A stretch of DNA of 64,000 nt from Vibrio marinisediminis (lineage in GTDB: Bacteria; Pseudomonadota; Gammaproteobacteria; Enterobacterales; Vibrionaceae). The translations under genes were made by a program, and so were the position numbers. Positions 27,299 to 35,280 of this stretch are shown here, in pieces (positions within the stretch are counted from its first letter, which is position 1; every line of letters starts with the position of its first letter). The stretch covers positions 186,001 through 250,000 of the forward strand of contig NZ_JACFYF010000001.1 in assembly GCF_014050145.1 (NCBI RefSeq), in the 5' to 3' direction. The notes under the pieces were generated by a model. The model was not told the DNA's origin. It did no database searches and saw only the letters and a program-made list of their open reading frames with translations.

Positions 27299-29217
27299 CT
27301 GGTTACTTTCTGCAAGCTTTTATCTATCTCGTCGCTGCTGTTATTGCTGTTCCCATAGCAAAACGCTTGGGTTTAGGGTCTGTGCTAGGCTACCTAATTG
27401 CAGGCGTTGTCATTGGTCCAATCATTGGTTTGGTTGGCGAAGAAACGACAACCATCCAGCATTTTGCTGAGTTTGGCGTGGTTATGATGCTGTTCTTGGT
27501 CGGGCTGGAGCTTGAACCCAAAATGCTGTGGAACATGCGTAATCGCCTACTCGGATTAGGTGGATTACAAGTGGGCGGTACAACAGCTGCTGTCATGGGC
27601 ATCGCCATGCTGTTAAATCAACCGTGGACGATTGCTCTCGCCATTGGCTTGATTTTCGCGCTCTCTTCCACCGCGATCGTGTTGCAAACATTCAATGAAA
27701 AAGGGCTAACCCGTACTGACGGGGGACAAAATGCCTTCTCTGTCTTGCTGTTCCAAGATATTGCCGTCATCCCGATGTTAGCTTTTATTCCCTTGCTCGC
27801 ACTACCAGAGTTGGTTGAAAAAGCACAAGCTACAGCATCGGCGGCAGCCGAGCATCACGAAGAGCTCAGTCTTGTCGCTGGTTTACCCGGTTGGGGTTAC
27901 GCCATTGTGATCGTCATTTCAATTATCGGTTTAGTCGTTGGTGGGCACTATCTAAGCCGCCCGCTTTTTCGCTTTGTAGCAAGCTCTGGTTTACGAGAGA
28001 TATTCACCGCAACCGCACTCATGTTAGTGGTCGGGATTGCTGCATTGATGAGCTTAGTCGGATTATCACCCGCATTAGGTACCTTCCTCGCCGGTGTGGT
28101 ACTTGCAAACAGTGAGTTCCGCCATGAGCTTGAGTCTAATATCGACCCGTTTAAAGGCTTATTGCTCGGTTTGTTCTTTATCACCGTTGGCGCAGGTATC
28201 AACTTCGGTATTCTGTTTGACGATTTCTTCCTTATCATCGGCTTAACCTTAGGTGTGATGCTATTAAAAGCCCTCATACTCTATGTTTTAGCTTTCTGCT
28301 TTAGAATTCGTAAAAGTAACCGTTGGTTATTCACTTTAAGCTTGGCGCAAGCGGGTGAGTTCGGTTTTGTACTATTGAGCTTTACCACTCAAAATCATGT
28401 AATCCCACTCGATATCGCACAGACATTATCCTTGGTGGTTGCGCTGTCAATGTTCTTAACCCCTGGTCTGTTTATTCTTTTCGACAAAGTCATCTTGCCG
28501 CGCTATGAGCAAGCCTCTAACCAAGGTGAAGCAGACGAGATCGATGAAAAAGGCACCGTGATCATTGCCGGTATAGGACGTTTTGGGCAAATCATTAACC
28601 GTCTACTGGTCGCAAATGGCATCAAAACCGTGGTGCTTGATCATCAAGCTGCGCAGATAGACATGGTTAGGCAAATCAACACAAAAGCTTACTTTGGTGA
28701 TGCCACCCGCTCTGACTTACTCCATACTGCCGGTATTGAAGAGGCGGCCATGGTCGTAGTTGCGATTGATAACCGTGATGCCTCACTGGAGCTTGTTAAA
28801 TACATCAAACATACCTACCCAAATGTGAAGGTGTTAGTACGCGCATTTGACCGCGGCGACAGCTACCTATTACGCCAAGCTGGCGCTGATGTTATCGAGC
28901 TTGAGACTTATCATTCCGCACTCGAGTTAGGTGCCATAGCACTAAAAGAGCTAGGGCAACACCCATTCCACGTCGAGCAGCAAAAAGCCAGTTATAAACG
29001 CGTAGAGAATAAGAAGTCTGATATGCTTTACCAAGCTTGGCTTGACGACTCATCCGGTGAACGTTTTGACAATAACTATCGCCAACTCTTTATTCATCTA
29101 GAAGAGCAAATTAAGTTAGCACTGGTGACTGATAGAGCGGATAAACACAACAATGATGAACGTGGCTGGACACCGCCACCAAAAGGCTATGCAGAAGACT
29201 TTAAAGATAATCTTTAA
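27295..29217 (+). CDS. kefB: Glutathione-gated potassium:proton antiporter (KefB/KefC)
   Basis: A 640-residue protein. Twelve to thirteen membrane helices of the CPA2 family (residues 1-380) include GLGSVLGYLIAGVVIGP and VGLSPALGTFLAGVVLA. A C-terminal RCK/TrkA-N domain carries GIGRFGQIINRLL. Glutathione adducts open it to acidify the cytoplasm and protect against electrophiles such as methylglyoxal. The preceding KefG-type gene is translationally coupled. KefB versus KefC is not certain. Confidence 0.85.
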   Translation: MTGYFLQAFIYLVAAVIAVPIAKRLGLGSVLGYLIAGVVIGPIIGLVGEETTTIQHFAEFGVVMMLFLVGLELEPKMLWNMRNRLLGLGGLQVGGTTAAVMGIAMLLNQPWTIALAIGLIFALSSTAIVLQTFNEKGLTRTDGGQNAFSVLLFQDIAVIPMLAFIPLLALPELVEKAQATASAAAEHHEELSLVAGLPGWGYAIVIVISIIGLVVGGHYLSRPLFRFVASSGLREIFTATALMLVVGIAALMSLVGLSPALGTFLAGVVLANSEFRHELESNIDPFKGLLLGLFFITVGAGINFGILFDDFFLIIGLTLGVMLLKALILYVLAFCFRIRKSNRWLFTLSLAQAGEFGFVLLSFTTQNHVIPLDIAQTLSLVVALSMFLTPGLFILFDKVILPRYEQASNQGEADEIDEKGTVIIAGIGRFGQIINRLLVANGIKTVVLDHQAAQIDMVRQINTKAYFGDATRSDLLHTAGIEEAAMVVVAIDNRDASLELVKYIKHTYPNVKVLVRAFDRGDSYLLRQAGADVIELETYHSALELGAIALKELGQHPFHVEQQKASYKRVENKKSDMLYQAWLDDSSGERFDNNYRQLFIHLEEQIKLALVTDRADKHNNDERGWTPPPKGYAEDFKDNL

Positions 29218-29242
29218 ACTGTTTTAACCGCTCATCTCTCGA

Positions 29243-29264
29243 TTTACGCGGACAATCGCGTAAA
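29243..29264. repeat. Inverted repeat TTTACGCG/CGCGTAAA upstream of MATE gene
   Basis: TTTACGCG, six bases, CGCGTAAA. A third CGCGTAAA copy at 29322-29329 lies just before the MATE start and could pair with the first arm instead. Confidence 0.5.
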
Positions 29265-29286
29265 CTGATCACTACTACCAATATTA

Positions 29287-29306
29287 AGCCGAGGTTTTCC
29301 TCGGCT
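29287..29306 (+). terminator. Hairpin between kefB and the MATE gene
   Basis: AGCCGAGG, TTTT, CCTCGGCT is a perfect eight-bp hairpin but lacks a good U tract. It could terminate kefB or fold in the MATE leader. Confidence 0.5.
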
Positions 29307-29311
29307 GATTT

Positions 29312-29338
29312 ATGATTACAGCGCGTAAATACCTATGA
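29312..29338 (+). CDS. Possible 8-codon leader ORF coupled to the MATE gene
   Basis: ATG at 29312 encodes MITARKYL and its TGA overlaps the MATE start (ATGA). The MATE ATG lacks a clear Shine-Dalgarno sequence, so coupling could supply translation. No proof that it is translated. Confidence 0.35.
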   Translation: MITARKYL

Positions 29339-30663
29339 CAACAGCCCAACAAACATCCCTACCACGCCAGCTATTTAACATGACATGGCCCATGTTGTTT
29401 GGTGTGCTTTCGCTAATGAGTTTTCAATTGGTCGATAGTGCTTTTATCGGTCAACTCGGGATCTTACCACTAGCAGCGCAAGGCTTTACGCTACCAATCC
29501 AAATGATCATCATTGGTATTCAAGTCGGCTTAGGTATCGCGACCACCGCCGTCATCGCAAAAGCGATTGGCGCAAATCAAACTCGTTACGCTCAACAACT
29601 TGGCGGATTAGTGGTTGCGATGGGCTCTGTGGGTGTTGCGTTATTTTGCCTATTTTTGTACTTGATCCGTGAGCCTATCCTTTTGCTACTCAGCGCACCT
29701 GACAGTGTCTTTGTGATCATTGACAGTTATTGGGTGTATTGGTTGGTTAGCTCTTGGACGGGCGCACTATTGTACTTTTTCTACAGTGTATGTCGCGCCA
29801 ATGGCAACACCATGTTGCCCGGTACCATGATGATGGTCACCAGTTTGCTCAACCTTGCACTCGACCCTCTGTTTATCTTTACCTTTAATTTGGGCATCAA
29901 TGGCGCAGCCCTTGCGACAATCGTTGCGTTTGGCATTGGTATCTTAGTTGTAGCCCCGAGAGTAACCGCTAAGCAGTGGATCTGTTTTGACTGGCATGAT
30001 CTTGATGTGGCGAAGAGCCTCAAATCGATTGGCAACATCATGGGACCAGCGATGATAAGCCAACTGCTGCCTCCGCTCTCCTCGATGTTGGCGACAAAAT
30101 TGCTGGCTGGTTATGGTACGGCAGCGGTTGCGGCATGGGCTCTGGGCTCTCGCTATGAATTTTTCGCGATCGTCTCTGTATTAGCGCTAACCATGTCGAT
30201 GCCTCCAATGGTCGGCAGACTCCTAGGCGCACAAAAGCTTGATGAGATCCGCCAATTGGTGGTGATTGCATGTAAGTACATACTGACATCACAGCTCATT
30301 ATCGCGCTGATCACTTGGCTGAGCAGCGGTTTTTTGGCTCAACTGATGACCAGTGAAACCCAGGTAGAACAAATCTTAAATTGGCACCTGATGATTGTGC
30401 CATTTAGCTTAGGCTCTTTAGGCATCTGCATGTTAATGGTGTCGATAAATAATGCGCTCGGCAAGTCCTACACAGCACTAACCATCTCAGCGTTACGCTT
30501 GTTTGCTTTCTTCTTACCTTGTCTATGGGTCGGTTCAACGATTGGGGGAATTGAAGGCATCTTTTGGGGAGCCTTGCTGGGCAATATTGCTGCGGGTATC
30601 TGCGCTTGGTTCATGTACCAGAATGCCATCAATCAGCTAGCGCTACGTGTTGAAGTAAAATAA
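29335..30663 (+). CDS. MATE-family efflux transporter (DinF-like)
   Basis: A 442-residue membrane protein with twelve helices and MATE features, opening TSLPRQLFNMTWPMLFGVLSL. MATE proteins export cationic drugs or metabolites in exchange for sodium or protons. No typical Shine-Dalgarno sequence precedes the ATG at 29335; a short ORF overlaps its start. Length is normal for the family. Confidence 0.85.
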   Translation: MTTAQQTSLPRQLFNMTWPMLFGVLSLMSFQLVDSAFIGQLGILPLAAQGFTLPIQMIIIGIQVGLGIATTAVIAKAIGANQTRYAQQLGGLVVAMGSVGVALFCLFLYLIREPILLLLSAPDSVFVIIDSYWVYWLVSSWTGALLYFFYSVCRANGNTMLPGTMMMVTSLLNLALDPLFIFTFNLGINGAALATIVAFGIGILVVAPRVTAKQWICFDWHDLDVAKSLKSIGNIMGPAMISQLLPPLSSMLATKLLAGYGTAAVAAWALGSRYEFFAIVSVLALTMSMPPMVGRLLGAQKLDEIRQLVVIACKYILTSQLIIALITWLSSGFLAQLMTSETQVEQILNWHLMIVPFSLGSLGICMLMVSINNALGKSYTALTISALRLFAFFLPCLWVGSTIGGIEGIFWGALLGNIAAGICAWFMYQNAINQLALRVEVK

Positions 30664-30721
30664 GTTGCATCATTTTTAACCAAACGTTAACCTAACCTTT
30701 CATCAATACGGAATTCAAATC

Positions 30722-30778
30722 ATGCATTCAATGTTTACTTACCTTTGGCTCCTTCTGCTTAATACCTGTAGCCGGTAG
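30722..30778 (+). CDS. Leu-rich leader peptide (putative)
   Basis: ATG 30722 to TAG 30776-30778 encodes MHSMFTYLWLLLLNTCSR. Five of eighteen residues are Leu (Leu-Trp-Leu-Leu-Leu-Leu at residues 8-13), resembling the LLLLN core of the E. coli leuL leader peptide. It lies 80 bases before the EamA gene and overlaps the first of several competing hairpin arms. A weak GGA lies upstream. Confidence 0.6.
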   Translation: MHSMFTYLWLLLLNTCSR

Positions 30779-30858
30779 GTAAACCTATGCCTGGCTACGA
30801 GTGTGTAGCCAGTTTGCATTAACTCGTAGCCCTGATTTAACCAAAAGGAACGAGTTAA
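30767..30858 (+). promoter_or_regulatory. Putative translational attenuator of the EamA gene
   Basis: Four segments can pair in alternatives. Segment A (30768-30773) pairs with B (30793-30798). B in full (30793-30802) pairs perfectly with C (30822-30831, ten bp). C's 5' part (30819-30827) pairs with D (30850-30858, nine bp), enclosing the Shine-Dalgarno AAAAGGA in a loop and covering the start codon's A. B also pairs locally with 30805-30812. A ribosome held on the Leu codons would cover A, free B to pair with C, and so open the start site. Confidence 0.6.
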
Positions 30859-31781
30859 TGAATCAAACCCAGCAAACCTTGCCCACTTCACGCTTCTCAT
30901 CCCCACATCAATTGGGGCTGCTGTATGCCTTCATCGGTTGTTTGCTGTTCTCTCTTAAACCTATTCTCGTTAAACTCGCTTACCAAGCAGGAGGCGACGC
31001 TACTTCAATTATGGCACTGCGAGCATTAAGCTCACTGCCCCTTTACTTGTTCACTTTAGTATATCTTTGCCGTAAATCAGCAACTCGCAGCAAAATACGA
31101 CAGTTTGGCTTACCTGCCGCCGGAATTGGTATCATGGGGTATTACCTAGCGAGCTTTCTCGACATTTCAGCATTGGCATTTATTTCAGCGCAACTAGAAC
31201 GGTTACTGATCTTCCTATTTCCTTCGTTTGTTGTGTTGATCAGTTGGGTGATACATAAGCAACCGCCAAGTAAAATAGTGCTTATCGCTACCGCCATTGG
31301 CTATGCGGGTACGGCGCTTATTTTGGCTCACGATTTTCAAACGCTTGGTCGCTCTGTCACTTTTGGGGCGGCACTCGCGGTAGCTTCTGCCTTTGTGTTT
31401 GCCATTTACTTAGTCGCAAGCAAACCGTTAATTGGCCAGTTAGGGAGCTCTCTATTCACCAGTATCGGAATGGGCAGTGCGGGTAGTGCCATTTTGGTCC
31501 ACCTCTATTTTAGTGGTGCGCAAATGCAGAACTGGTCTAGCGAGCTGATCACCATCGGTGTGGCTCTTGGCATTATCTGCACCGTTTTACCCTCATATTT
31601 TGTTGCTGCTGCCATGGCAAGACTTTCACCAACACAACTGAGCTTAACTAACAATATTGGTCCTGCCATTACCGCGCTATTTGCCGTACTAATACTAGGG
31701 GAATTATTCACTGTCTGGCACGCTATCGGTATGATTTTAGTTATATTTTCGGTTGTCCTAATAAATCGTTCAAAAAACTAA
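30858..31781 (+). CDS. EamA/DMT-family transporter (leader-controlled)
   Basis: About 307 residues with ten membrane helices in two EamA halves. I chose ATG 30858 (MNQTQQTL) because AAAAGGAA precedes it; an earlier frame from 30801 runs through the leader hairpins. EamA proteins export amino acids, nucleotide sugars or drugs. The Leu-rich leader hints at leucine or at ribosome-stalling drugs, but this is inference. Confidence 0.83.
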   Translation: MNQTQQTLPTSRFSSPHQLGLLYAFIGCLLFSLKPILVKLAYQAGGDATSIMALRALSSLPLYLFTLVYLCRKSATRSKIRQFGLPAAGIGIMGYYLASFLDISALAFISAQLERLLIFLFPSFVVLISWVIHKQPPSKIVLIATAIGYAGTALILAHDFQTLGRSVTFGAALAVASAFVFAIYLVASKPLIGQLGSSLFTSIGMGSAGSAILVHLYFSGAQMQNWSSELITIGVALGIICTVLPSYFVAAAMARLSPTQLSLTNNIGPAITALFAVLILGELFTVWHAIGMILVIFSVVLINRSKN

Positions 31782-31838
31782 GGTAACCGGAGCAATTAAG
31801 TCGTATGATCGGCCAACCTCTTTTTAAAATCAGTTTTT

Positions 31839-32729
31839 ATGAGCAATAATCATCACCCAATCCAAGGCGCAAGCTGGATGCTAACCGCTGGCTTGTCATT
31901 TGCTATTGTGAATAGTTTGGCGCAAGTCGCCAGTATTCACTTTGGTTTGTCTTCGACTACCGTTGCACTGGTTCAATATGCCATCGCTCTCGTGGTTATT
32001 TTGCCTTATCTAAAAACGCTCGGTATTCGCCATTCACTTAGAACCAATAAGCTGGGTTGGCATATTTTCCGCGTTTTCTTGTCTGTCATCGGTATTCAGC
32101 TCTGGCTATGGGCGCTCGCTTATCCTGTGCCTATTTGGCAAGGTATCGCACTGCTGATGACATCGCCACTTTTCGCCACCATAGGTTCTGGTCTGTTTCT
32201 AAAAGAAAAAGTGGGGGTGGCTCGTTGGGTGGCGACTTTAGCAGGCTTTATTGGCGCCATGATTATATTGGAGCCATGGGCTGATGGTTTTAGCTGGGCG
32301 ACGCTACTTCCTGTTGGTGCGGCATTTTTCTGGGCATGCTATTCACTCATGGTGAAGAAGCTTTCTTCTGATGACTCACCATCAACCATGGTGGTTTACT
32401 TGCTGGTATTGATCACCCCATTCAATATTTTGCTGGCTCTTCCAGAGTGGCAAATGCCGCAAGGCGTGACAGTTTGGTTGGTTCTCATCGCAGCAGGCGC
32501 GGCAACAGCACTGGCACAATGGGCGATTGTGAAAGCTTATTCCATTGCAGATGCGTCATTTGTACAACCTTTTGACCACGCAAAATTACCACTTAACGTA
32601 CTTGCAGGTTGGCTAGTATTTGGCTGGGTTCCACCCGGTCGCTTATGGCTTGGTGCGGCCATTATTATTGCCTCTGTTGCCTTTATCACTAAGTGGGAAT
32701 CGCGAAAGACACGGGTCAAAAATAGCTAA
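31839..32729 (+). CDS. EamA/DMT-family transporter (second)
   Basis: A 296-residue protein with ten membrane helices and paired EamA repeats; it ends in a basic tail. It follows the first EamA gene by 57 bases but is only distantly alike. It may act alone or as part of the same unit. Substrate unknown. Confidence 0.82.
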   Translation: MSNNHHPIQGASWMLTAGLSFAIVNSLAQVASIHFGLSSTTVALVQYAIALVVILPYLKTLGIRHSLRTNKLGWHIFRVFLSVIGIQLWLWALAYPVPIWQGIALLMTSPLFATIGSGLFLKEKVGVARWVATLAGFIGAMIILEPWADGFSWATLLPVGAAFFWACYSLMVKKLSSDDSPSTMVVYLLVLITPFNILLALPEWQMPQGVTVWLVLIAAGAATALAQWAIVKAYSIADASFVQPFDHAKLPLNVLAGWLVFGWVPPGRLWLGAAIIIASVAFITKWESRKTRVKNS

Positions 32730-32937
32730 GTTATCGATTCTTTTGAAAGAAAACCTAAGTAATCACGTTCTACTTAAATAGCTTCATATTGGGGATTGCC
32801 CTATAGTCATTAACTATGCATCCATACTAAATGACATTAGTAAAATCCCATCGAAGAACAAGACTAGATACCAGTTTGGCTTGGCGAGTAATTCTAAAAA
32901 CAATACGCCCAGCCACCTTTGCTTTAGGGAGAGAACC

Positions 32938-33552
32938 ATGACGCAACCGATCAAAATTACACTTTATCGCTGGGCTGGCAGTTGGGGACCATTTAAGGTC
33001 AACATCCCATGTGGAGAGTGCACGCTAACGAAAGATATTTTGCAAGATACCTTTGATAACGAATTGGCAGGGATCCCGATTGAGTTAGAGGTTAAAGATT
33101 GGTTGTCGCATTGGTGGGAGCCATTGAAGTTAGGCTCTTGGCATGCTCCTATTTTGGTTGTCGAAGGTAAAGTGATCAGCCAAGGTGAGGCATTGAATCG
33201 CGGAGTGTTGATTCAGTCTGTTATTCAGCAATGGACAACGCGTGATACTTTAAAAGGTAATATTGTATATGGCAAAGCGACCTGCCCATACTGTGTAAAA
33301 GCGAAAAAAATGCTTGATGACGCGGGGGTTGAATACCAATACCACGATGTCGTCAAAGACAGTGCTGCACTATACCGAATGATTCCTGAAGTAAAAGCTA
33401 TCATCGGTATGAAAACACCCGTCACTGTGCCACAAATATGGTTAGATGGGCATTACATCGGTGGCGCCGACAACTTAGAAGCGTGGATTGAAAAAAAGGG
33501 GCTAAGTAAAGTGCCCGACAATGTTCTACACCTTGAAGCTAACCAAGGCTAA
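32938..33552 (+). CDS. Two-domain glutaredoxin
   Basis: About 204 residues. The N-terminal half (residues 1-90) is thioredoxin-like with a CGEC motif; the C-terminal half has the glutaredoxin active site CPYC, TVPQIWLDG and GGADN. ATG 32938 (MTQPIK) was preferred because GGGAGAGAA precedes it; the frame opens at 32881. Likely a glutathione-dependent disulfide reductase. A terminator follows. Confidence 0.82.
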   Translation: MTQPIKITLYRWAGSWGPFKVNIPCGECTLTKDILQDTFDNELAGIPIELEVKDWLSHWWEPLKLGSWHAPILVVEGKVISQGEALNRGVLIQSVIQQWTTRDTLKGNIVYGKATCPYCVKAKKMLDDAGVEYQYHDVVKDSAALYRMIPEVKAIIGMKTPVTVPQIWLDGHYIGGADNLEAWIEKKGLSKVPDNVLHLEANQG

Positions 33553-33567
33553 ACCTGCGCAAACAAT

Positions 33568-33594
33568 AAAGCCCCAGTAAATTACTGGGGCTTT
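33568..33594 (+). terminator. Intrinsic terminator
   Basis: AAAGCCCCAGTAA, A, TTACTGGGGCTTT perfect hairpin with T tract. Confidence 0.8.
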
Positions 33595-33627
33595 GTCAAT
33601 TTAGTGATGCGTCATCACGACAATACA

Positions 33628-33978
33628 TTAGCTACGCTTTGGCTGCTGGTAAGTCTTGCCTGCTGCTTGGTAAGTCTCTTTACGCTTAACTTCAAACATT
33701 GCATCAAAGAACCACGCAACAAAACGAATGGCTTCGTCACCTTCATTCATCACATGCTCTACAAATTCTTGCTCTTCACCCTGCTCATCTGCTTGCAGTG
33801 TCACGTGGTAAATGCGCTGTTCACCCTCAACTTCTGCAATAGCAAATTGACCGACTAAAGACTCTGCTGCATCAGCTACTTCTTGGTCTTCGCTTGCTTT
33901 CAAAATAGCTAAAGCTTGTGGCAAACCTTCTTGCTGGCATGCTTCTTTAACCAGCGCTTCAAATTCATTGTATTCCAT
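33628..33978 (-). CDS. Conserved hypothetical protein
   Basis: A 116-residue acidic, soluble protein (MEYNEFEALVKEACQQ...), Gln and Glu rich, with no family I can name. No signal or membrane segment. Single gene. Confidence 0.6.
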   Translation of the reverse strand: MEYNEFEALVKEACQQEGLPQALAILKASEDQEVADAAESLVGQFAIAEVEGEQRIYHVTLQADEQGEEQEFVEHVMNEGDEAIRFVAWFFDAMFEVKRKETYQAAGKTYQQPKRS

Positions 33979-34048
33979 ATTATCACCTAGAGGGCGTTGA
34001 ACATTCTAATGGCGGGCATTGTATACCGAAGCCAACGGTTTTGCGACG

Positions 34049-34216
34049 TTAAGCTCGCTGTTCTATATAGCGCTCAGTTCGCGTGGAAAAGAACACCAAT
34101 GCCATAATAAAGGCGATACTAACAGGTAGATAGAAACACCAACTTGACCCGTTGCAATAATCAGCATCGCTAGTAGTAAGGGTCTCTTATTAAAAGATTT
34201 TTTGCTTGCTTTTCAT
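34049..34216 (-). pseudogene. Remnant of an MFS (Bcr/CflA-like) transporter gene
   Basis: On the minus strand ATG 34216 begins MKSKQK, then a one-base gain in an A run shifts frame to KSFNKRPLLLAMLIIATGQ followed by VGVSIYL, the typical first helix of Bcr/CflA exporters. A further shift and an internal deletion join this to a C-terminus VSIAFIMALVFFSTRTERY and IEQRA before TAA at 34049. About 170 bases remain of a gene normally near 1.2 kb. It lies divergent to the intact LysR gene. Confidence 0.7.
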
Positions 34217-34276
34217 CTATCCGAGTTTAAATTGGACTCTCAGACATGATAATACGTTCAAATGGAAACTAATTAG

Positions 34277-34289
34277 TTCTTATTAAGAA
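34277..34289. promoter_or_regulatory. Palindrome in the LysR promoter region
   Basis: TTCTTA, T, TAAGAA, 18 bases before the LysR start; a possible autoregulatory site. Confidence 0.4.
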
Positions 34290-34306
34290 TCAATAAGGGA
34301 AACAAA

Positions 34307-35179
34307 ATGGATTGGTTGCAAAGTGTAAAAAGCTACGTTCTCGTCGTCGATGAAGGCAGTTTTAATGGCGCAGCACGACGAATGAACACCACCAGTTCTG
34401 CCATCAGTAAGCGTATTCATTGGCTAGAAGAGCGTATCGGCGTTCAACTACTCAAACGAACCACTCGATCAGTAACTCAAACCGAAGCTGGTGCGTTGTT
34501 TTATCAACGGGCCAAAGTGCAGCTTGATGATTGGCAGTCCATTGTTGATGAAACCCGTTCCGTCGACCAATCTCCAGCGGGGTTATTAAAGATTGGAGCA
34601 ACGCTTGCTGTCGGTTCAAAGTTCCTTGTCCAATATCTCGACGATTTTTTAACCCTCTACCCTGATATTAGAATCCAGTTAACCACAACCACTCCGGGTC
34701 AACTACCCGCACTGAGCCTAGACTTGTTTATCAGCCGAGAAATAGAGCAGCTCAATTCATTGAGTTTTAAAGCAACTCGACTGTTTGAACACAAAGCGGG
34801 GTTTTATGCCTCTCCTCGATATTTAGAGAAATATGGCGAACCTACATCCGTTTCGGACCTCAGCAAACACAATATGTTGAACTGGGGCGAAAGCCCGCAA
34901 AGAGAAGTTAAGCTTTCTAAGGGACAACGCGTTTTGTTATCAGGCAATTTTGCCACTACCAACCCAGAAGCCCTGTTTTATGCCGCCAAAGCGGGAATGG
35001 GAATGTTGTTGACCAATGATGTGATGATTAAAGAAGAGCTGAAAATCGGCACTTTGAAGCGAGTACTGCCAGACATCAGTGCCGATGAAGCTACAGTATA
35101 CGCCTATCACCCTAAACTTGATTTTCAAAACACCCGTACACAGCTATTTTTGGACTATCTCAAAGCAAAATTAGGATAA
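34307..35179 (+). CDS. LysR-family transcriptional regulator
   Basis: A 290-residue LTTR with N-terminal HTH (GAARRMNTTSSAISKRIHWLEERIGVQLLKRTTR) and a C-terminal effector domain. It probably controlled the divergent transporter gene that is now a remnant (34049-34216). Intact reading frame, so it may regulate other genes or be newly orphaned. Confidence 0.85.
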   Translation: MDWLQSVKSYVLVVDEGSFNGAARRMNTTSSAISKRIHWLEERIGVQLLKRTTRSVTQTEAGALFYQRAKVQLDDWQSIVDETRSVDQSPAGLLKIGATLAVGSKFLVQYLDDFLTLYPDIRIQLTTTTPGQLPALSLDLFISREIEQLNSLSFKATRLFEHKAGFYASPRYLEKYGEPTSVSDLSKHNMLNWGESPQREVKLSKGQRVLLSGNFATTNPEALFYAAKAGMGMLLTNDVMIKEELKIGTLKRVLPDISADEATVYAYHPKLDFQNTRTQLFLDYLKAKLG

Positions 35180-35280
35180 AAATTAGACATAGTTTGAAAA
35201 AATATGCCACCTGTACCATATTTAGTAACAAAGCATTACATACCTAAGTGACAGAGATCACTTCAGTAAGGAGATGTCAG

